A stretch of 64,000 nt of DNA from Chaunax sp. Z400. Lineage: Eukaryota; Chordata; Actinopteri; Lophiiformes; Chaunacidae. Positions 58,031 through 64,000 of the stretch are shown in pieces. Every line of letters begins with the position of its first letter. The stretch's first letter is position 1. The stretch covers positions 15,001 through 79,000 of the forward strand of contig JBAGJB010000232.1 of assembly GCA_037577475.1 (NCBI GenBank). The letters are read 5' to 3'. Below the pieces are notes generated by a model. It ran no database searches. It saw only the letters and a list, made by a program, of their open reading frames with translations, and was not told where the DNA came from. The translations under genes were made by a program, and so were the position numbers.

Positions 58031-58791
58031 CGTCACCTTCTTAAACTAATGGCCTGAGTCACATTTTAAAGTTTTTCAAAAAACAGAAAAAACTTAACCA
58101 AATATATGATATTTATTAATCATTTCACATAAAAAGGTTATGACAATATATGACTATTGACATACATACACCGCTGTCTGTCAATTATGTAACATAAGAG
58201 GATTAGATTACTTAGGCCAATTTACGAACATGCCGTTGTGACATAGGCAATTTAAAACCTGACTTAGGCCAAATTCCTTCTGGAGTAAGTGACTTAGGCA
58301 AAACAGTGCACTTCTTTTATTCCCACTGCTGTGACAGACCATGGGGAAGGGTCAGCCACACACAGCTTAAAATGCTAGCGGAGCACACAGAGACTCAGGA
58401 CACAGAGGGCAGTTTGGCCGTGGATGGCCCTTTAATTCAATAAAGCAAACTCAAAAGTTACCACTTAAATCACTCTTAGCTAAATGGATGGAATGGAATA
58501 ACTTCATTTATCTGGTAGTTTTTCTTTCTTCTTGAAGCAGCCGCCATCTTGTAAAGCTTGTAAAATTGCCTAAGTCACAAGACAAAGTGACTTAAGCCAT
58601 TTTTTTTTTTTTTTGCCTAAGTCACACTCTTGACATAGGCCATTATACTACCAGGGTAGGAAGAGCAGGATCTTTTCAATAAGGATGTAGGCAATTTTAC
58701 CACAGGTGGCCAGCATCACGAAGAGATGATTTAGGCAAAAAAATCATTTTCCTCAAAATATGACTCAGGCCATTAGTTTAAGAAGGTGACG
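58031..58791. mobile_element. 761-bp MITE with 31-bp perfect inverted repeats and 4-bp target duplication
   Basis: 58031-58061 and 58761-58791 are exact reverse complements (outer end CGTCACCTTCTTAAAC). GAAT is duplicated on both sides (58027-58030, 58792-58795). The paralogous copy 1 has an uninterrupted single GAAT at 19635-19638, proving insertion. About nine TGACTTAGGC-like decamers lie inside in both orientations, clustered toward the two ends. No coding frame is present, so it depends on a transposase encoded elsewhere. A 4-bp duplication is unusual among common fish MITEs and would fit a Chapaev- or Academ-like family; that assignment is inference. Confidence 0.93.
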
Positions 58792-58947
58792 GAATATTAT
58801 TGTGTGTGTGCAGTCAGAGTCACTGATACTAAGACAGGTTGATTTTTGATGGATGGATGGATGGATAGATAGATCCATTCACACTCTGCATCACATTCTA
58901 AAAGTTGGCCCACAGTTGCAGAATCACTGAATCACTTATAAGAAAAA

Positions 58948-59548
58948 CAAAAGAAAGACAGAGTTCAATAAAGATATACTTACACCACTTAGATACCTTC
59001 TGTCCACTCCGCTGTCATCTGACATCTTTACCGTGGCAGGAAAGTTTCACTTCAGCTGAGCTCAACTCAGGCAGCGTCACAACACAAGGAGCACAAACTG
59101 TTTTCAGCCCGTCCACCTGTAGCTCAAAACTGGAGACCATGAAATTCCACTTTAACCCACATGATGGTGCCGTCACTCCAGAAATCCACACTATTACAGA
59201 AATGTACTGTGATGTGTTATATGACAGATGTGTACCGCTGTTGTCTGACCCCCCCTCCTCTAAAAACAAAATATATCAATACATAACTTGGTAAAGCAAA
59301 TAAAAAGGGAGAAATAAATACAAACTGTAAACTTAGTGTCTTGAATGGTTGTGTGTTGTAGAGTGGCACTAGTGTATAGGAACAGCATACATCGACAGGA
59401 CTTTTTTCGGGCCCCTCCCATACGTTGGGACCACTGGGACCATAACTGAGAAAGGTGACCGCACAGAGACTTGAAATGGGCAGGACTGCTGAATGTACCA
59501 CACAATCATTCTTCATGTCATATCGTGTTGTACTCACTTTCATGTAAA
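58948..59548. other. 600-bp segment specific to copy 2, origin unknown
   Basis: Lies between GAAAAACAAA and TCAATGTTTG, where copy 1 is continuous. It contains an 84-codon minus frame (59015-59269) and a 129-codon plus frame (58905-59294), neither with a recognised motif. I see no terminal repeats, so it may be a deletion in copy 1 or a filler insertion in copy 2. Confidence 0.5.
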
Positions 59549-59760
59549 TTCAATGTTTGTTTTTTTCTCTTTTTTCACTAAGTTTTATTTATTATCATTA
59601 TTATTCATTGATATTATTGCTATGTACTAAGCTCTTTAATTTAGCCCTTTTGAAAGTTATTTTGTTGGTTCGTTCGTTTTTTGTTATTACATGTTCAAAA
59701 TAAAGACCCAACTCAGCTCAACTCTCTCCACTTGACTGTGAAATGCCTCTAAACTGTAAA

Positions 59761-60619
59761 CATATCCGGCCAGTTGGCACTCCGTGACGTCACAGGCATC
59801 CGGGGGGGCCCCAGTCGACTCACGGTGTGCCAAAACCCCCAGACACCAAGTTTCAAAGCCCTCCGGTGATGCAAACCACTTACGGGTGTTCTGACCAATC
59901 ACAGGCCTAGTATGCAAATGAAGTCAAACTGATGGGAGTCATTTGCCATACTCCCCCTTATACCTAACCCTAACCCTGCCAATTATTACTGAACAATAAA
60001 TAAACATTCATTCAGGTTTAAACTGAACTTTTCTTTACAGAACTTCTTTTTTTATTTGTATCAAAATTACAGGATTCTTTCCAGGAAATCTTTAATAAAA
60101 TTATAGACACATAAAAAAAAAAAAAAACATGCAGCGTCCCCGAACATTTAAAGGAACAATCTGACATTTTGAGGAGTCAGACGAGAAGAAGGGGGAAAGA
60201 ATGAATATGATTAAATGATTTTAAGGTTTAAGCATCATTTAATCACTCAATTCTGCTGCCATAAATGTGGATTAATCCACCATCAAAAACACATTTTCTT
60301 CCTGTTTTGATTAATTTTGTCACTGCAGCTTCTCAGATATAACATAAATCCATGTTAATTGAATATGTTTGACTGTTGGACCAAATTTGAATTTGCCACA
60401 AATGAACGCTGACTACAATAACTGCTTGAAACTACAGCCCCCAGCTGTTTAGATTACCGAGCCTGAGAGTCGTTTATCTTCAGGAGGAACCGACAGAGGA
60501 TGGAAGAAAGACAGAATAATATGGACTAATGGCAGCTTCCCATAAAGAGACTCAAAGTGCAGACATGTGCCGTCAGACAGCAGCAGAGGCTCCTCGGGTT
60601 GGTGGAGGTGAGGACGGTC
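59761..60619. other. Intergenic and mdm2 3' UTR
   Basis: 59761-59990 is a GC-richer stretch ending in CCTAACCCTAACCCTGCC, possibly a repeat. From about 60619 downward the minus strand should be mdm2 3' UTR; AATAAA-type signals (TTTATT on plus) occur at about 60047 and 60091. No other gene is seen. Confidence 0.5.
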
Positions 60620-63600
60620 TCAGCTGAGGTAGGTGAGGATGACCGACTGTATCGGCAGCCTGCACACCGGACACGGCTTGTTCCTCTTCTTCAGCTTCCT
60701 GGCGCAGACGTAGCAGGATATGAGGTGTCCGGTTCGTCCGTGGACGATGCAGCCGCTCTTTGGCCGGGACTGACAGATGATGCAGGGGTCGAGGCACGAC
60801 TCCGGCAGCCGCCACTCCGCCACACTGCGCTCAGACACACTGCGCTCCAGCTCAGGGATGACGGGAGGGGGTGGGAGGGGCGGCGGCGGATCGATGGGGG
60901 AGGGTGGGAGAAGCTCCTGGGAGGCGATGGACGAGCAGGGGAGCTGGAAGTCGAAGGAGGAGAACAGCTGGGAGGATGAGAGGAGATCCTGGGAGTTGGG
61001 CACCGAGGAGGTGGAGTCGGGAACGGACAGGGTGGAGTCAGACAGGCACTGCGACAGGACATTCGCTCTTTTCCCATCTGGAACATCGACTCCTTCGTTC
61101 TCCTCAACATCAGAACCTTCTGTGGCTGCTGATTGGTCGGTTGGCATTAGGGGCAGGGCGTTGGGGCACAAGGAAGCCGAATTTGTTCCATCCTCTGGCA
61201 GCCAATCATGGCGCAGCGTCCAGCAGCGGAGACAGTTTCTGGGGAGGACGGGGTTCAACTCGTCGCAGTTGGCACACCTCCAGTAATCCTGAGGGAGGAA
61301 CACACAGTCAGACGTGCACAAGTGTGTGTGTTTGTGTGTTTGCACGAGGACTCACAGCCTCAGTGATCTCTGTGTCTTCGTCAAAGGAGTCTTCATCCTC
61401 CGCCTCAAACATGGTGACCTCATAGACCTGCAACACAGACATGATGACGTACGTTTGGCTGAGAAATCATCGGACTGAGATTCAGGTCGGTTCCGGTTTC
61501 TTACCTGGTCGTCTGCAGACAGAGAGGCGTCGTCTTCGTTGTAGTCGTCAGAGGCGATGGACTCCACCTCGAATTCAACGCTGAAGTTGTCTGAGTCTGA
61601 GTCTGAGGCTGAGGCTGCGACCTCTGACCTCCCAGACTGAACACACACACAGTCCATGTCATAAACCAACAATCAGAGATTAACAACATGAAGCTGTGTC
61701 TGTGTCTGTGTGTGTCAGACACTCACTGGACTTTGTGGGTCAGATGACCTCCTCCTATTCCTCCCGTCTCCTTCCTCTGACTCCTCATCTTCATCGTCCT
61801 CGACGCCGTGGGATGGCCCTGAGGAGATCGGGGGGGCGGAGTTTACGTCACAGGTTTCTTTATGAGGTGTACTGAGGGGGTGTCGCCCCTGGAGATACTC
61901 ACCGGGCTCGCTGCTCCTGCCGCTCCTCCTCCTCCTCCTTCTCTCTGGCGATGAAGAGCGACTTTGTGAATCTGCCTCCTAAAAAGCACAAATACAACTT
62001 CACATTTTGTAGGAATCTATGACAGCAGAGCTGAGAAGTCCATAAATAGTGGCGATACTTGAACAGGGAGCTAGTTTTATTTAGCATTTTTGTCCATTTA
62101 AAAACTGTGTTAGACACTTTGCTGACACAAAATTCTGAATTAAATGTATTTATTTAAGTTTCAAAAAATATTTTACTGTTATTTGTGCACTTGAGCAACA
62201 TTAGAATTACTTGTTTACACCTTTTTAGAATGTTTACGGGACATTTAATTCTAAATCTGCTATAAAGTAAACCTAAAAATACTGTATTATGTACTCAAAA
62301 AAGACAAATACTACAGTTATGTCTCCTAAAATATTCTGAATGCAGTACAAACACCAACATGTCCCTGCTGTATTTTAGGTGTGTTACCTCTGTCCCTCCG
62401 TCTGTCTGACTGTTACTGTGAGCTTCACACAAGCTTGGCGGTGAGTCTGAGAGAGAGAGAGAGAAGAAGAAGACAGGTTGTCTCAATCTGAGCATCCAAG
62501 GATGTGTGGAAGCTAAACAGGAAGTGAGGAAAATGGGGAAATGCTTTTGACTGGTTTAGAAAAAACAAGAGAGAATGGAAAAAAAGAAAAAACGAGGCAA
62601 AGTGAAATAAAAGAGCTGAATCCAGACTTCACGTTCACCACGTCCAGTTTAAAAGGGATTTTCTGAACTGTGTTTAATCCTATTAAGAGCTGATATTTAG
62701 GCAGAGTCGTTTTTAGACCTCAGGAGTTTTGCACTGATTTAATCCAGATTGGTCTCTTCCAATAATCGGAGGAGAAATCTGTGACTTTGGTCAGTGAAGA
62801 TGTTTAACCCAGATTATCTGATAATGTGAGGCGTTTGAATCTGAACTCATCCTGGACCCACTCCTGATTCAAGAGAGAACAGCTGACGGTATGATGGTAA
62901 ACATTGTAGCCTACCAGGCTAACGTTGCTAGCATACTGCTGTTGACAGAAACAGAATCTCGCCTCCAGCTCTCAGTTAACAATAAACAACCAGCGTTGAA
63001 TTTCTCATCCACCCTCCTTTAGCCTTTCCTCACTGTTAATGGTTACAACAGCTGCTTCCCCATTAGACCACATGATTAGAGGAGAGAGTCAGTTTCAGCG
63101 TGTGCTGACGTCTGGAGGAGGAGGAGGAGCAGTCCTACCTTGGATCCTCACGGCCACCAGGTTCTCGATGATCATAGCGAACAGAGCCCTGAAACATAAA
63201 CATGTTGTTGTTAGCTCACTGGAGAAGCCTGAGACTTCAAGATGTTTTCAGTTCACAGTAAACTAACTGCTGGCTGTCGTTGCAGAGCAGAACCCAAACC
63301 TCACCGTGGCTCTTTAACGGAGAAGCTGTCGACTCCCAGCACCCGCCCCAGTGCATCCTGGGAGCAGTGGACGATGTGCTGCTGCTTCTCGTCATACAGC
63401 CGCTTCTGGATGATGTACTGACCCAGGTAGAACATCACCTGCAGGGAGGAGCGTCACAGACACTTTACTCAGAGTGGGATCCCTCAGGTGTTAACATTAA
63501 AACACAAGACAACACAACGCACCTCCTTCATGGTGAAAACATCCTTAGTGGCTCCTGCATGTTGCAGTAAATTACGGAACTCTACTTTTGGTCTGACCTG

Positions 63601-63733
63601 AACACACTAACAAGAAAATGATCAGTCACACAGTAGAAACAGGTTACAGCCGGTGGAGTCAGTAAAAAGCAGCTGCACTCACCAGATTGTTGTCGTCAGA
63701 GACGTCAGGGTTGAGCTCCCTGTCAGCTGACAT
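60620..63733 (-). CDS. mdm2: E3 ubiquitin ligase MDM2
   Basis: Binds p53 and ubiquitinates it in the nucleus. Ten coding exons, all GT-AG and in phase: 63733-63683, 63597-63523, 63438-63305, 63188-63139, 62446-62388, 61978-61903, 61818-61727, 61636-61505, 61427-61356, 61288-60620. They total 1410 bp, or 469 residues. The p53-binding SWIB domain spans exons 2-4 (VFTMKE, VMFYLGQYIIQKRLYDEKQQ). A basic Ser/Arg region follows (exons 5-7), then the acidic domain (FSVEFEVESIASDDYNEDD), a RanBP2-type zinc finger (DYWRCANCDELNP, CLRCWTLRHDW) and the C-terminal RING (PCIICQSRPKSGCIVHGRTG, LKKRNKPCPVCRLPIQ) ending LTYLS. The RING and the acidic FSVEFEVES motif separate it from mdm4. The start MSADRELN lies in an exon that extends upstream to 63750 as leader. 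Gene intact. Confidence 0.97.
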
Positions 63734-64000
63734 GATGCTGCTGCTGGTTTCTGCACACAAACAGCTCATATATATTATTAGATATCATATAAAATACTGT
63801 TTAATGCCTAGAATTATTATTTATTAGAATCACATTTTCTCCCTGCATAATGTGATCATTAAATTTATTCTTTCTTAGTTTATCTTCCTCTTTTTATGTA
63901 AATGATAACGTAAAGTTGTAAGATACTTGAGTTGGTGTAAATATGTGTTCTAGGTGTATTTATGTGTATATGTATGTATATGTATAGAAAAATAAGGTAT
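63734..64000 (-). other. mdm2: mdm2 5' leader and first intron
   Basis: 17 nt of leader (63734-63750) precede the ATG, bounded by a TGTGTGCAG acceptor. Beyond it is AT-rich intron sequence. The p53-responsive promoter and first exon would lie outside the window. Confidence 0.6.

Larger units (their letters stand above)
56308..59760 (+). repeat. Copy 2 of the duplicated gene-fragment block
   Basis: Shares 56308-56517 with 18629-18848, 57446-57990 with about 18850-19405, 58005-58030 plus 58792-58947 with about 19610-19860, and 59549-59755 with about 19860-20050. Copy-2-specific pieces are the middle exons (56518-57445), a MITE (58031-58791) and about 600 bp at 58948-59548. Matching segments are largely identical apart from microsatellite lengths, so the duplication is fairly recent. 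Confidence 0.85.

Noticed and set aside
59015..59269. Possible immunoglobulin-like domain on the minus strand
   Set aside because: Cys and Trp are present but spacing does not fit an Ig fold and no flanking exons are evident.
60557..61425. Plus-strand frames of 140-184 codons opposite mdm2
   Set aside because: Antisense shadows of GC-rich mdm2 exons; the minus-strand protein is unmistakable.
1..64000. tRNA, rRNA or other structured RNA genes
   Set aside because: No cloverleaf, A/B box pair or rRNA-like segment was seen by eye; a covariance-model scan would be decisive.

Overview
The window looks like the end region of a teleost fish chromosome. The evidence is a vertebrate-type CCCTAA tract, intron-containing genes with GT-AG splice sites, recognisable fish-type acsl3, pim and mdm2 genes, and many transposon classes typical of ray-finned fish (CR1/L2-like LINEs, hAT, piggyBac, an integrase-type DNA transposon, palindromic MITEs). 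No prokaryotic gene organisation is present.

Layout. 1-377 is unassigned sequence. 378-752 is a degenerate telomere-type tract. About 745-14970 is one continuous T/G-rich satellite of 11/13/15-bp units built around TTCAGTCTG and TTCGGTCTG. It is organised in higher-order units of about 2.3 kb and 3.3 kb. The long open frames it contains are artefacts. 15-37.5 kb is a transposon graveyard: a frameshifted integrase plus OTU-protease plus F-box-like ORF set (15.9-18.1 kb), a truncated LINE (20.3-22.3 kb), a large frameshifted minus-strand gene of unknown family (23.4-27.1 kb), and a block between long imperfect inverted repeats (27.5-32.8 kb) that holds three exons of an ftsj1-like gene and the 3' end of a piggyBac transposase. 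An L2-type LINE follows (33.9-37.5 kb).

37.9-64 kb is the genic part. All three conserved genes are on the minus strand: a PIM-family kinase closest to pim3 (37986-41622, first exon not found), acsl3 (coding exons 51222 down to 43330, non-coding first exon near 54.4 kb), and mdm2 (63733 down to 60620). acsl3 and mdm2 are open through every exon with matching splice phases, so the frameshifts in the transposon genes are real decay and not general sequence error. Introns carry an L1-like fragment and a hAT element.

Between acsl3 and mdm2 lies a plus-strand, phase-consistent four-exon gene fragment of unknown identity (56452-57701). A second, gutted copy sits at 18.6-20.05 kb. The pair also serves as a filled/empty site comparison for a 761-bp MITE at 58031-58791.

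The three conserved genes act in separate processes: acyl-CoA synthesis on lipid droplet/ER membranes, Ser/Thr survival signalling, and p53 ubiquitination. I see no operon-like cooperation. The most unusual items are the higher-order satellite, the integrase-OTU-F-box element, the ftsj1 fragment enclosed by inverted repeats, the MITE with subterminal repeats and a proven empty site, and a 20-bp phased GATATC array.
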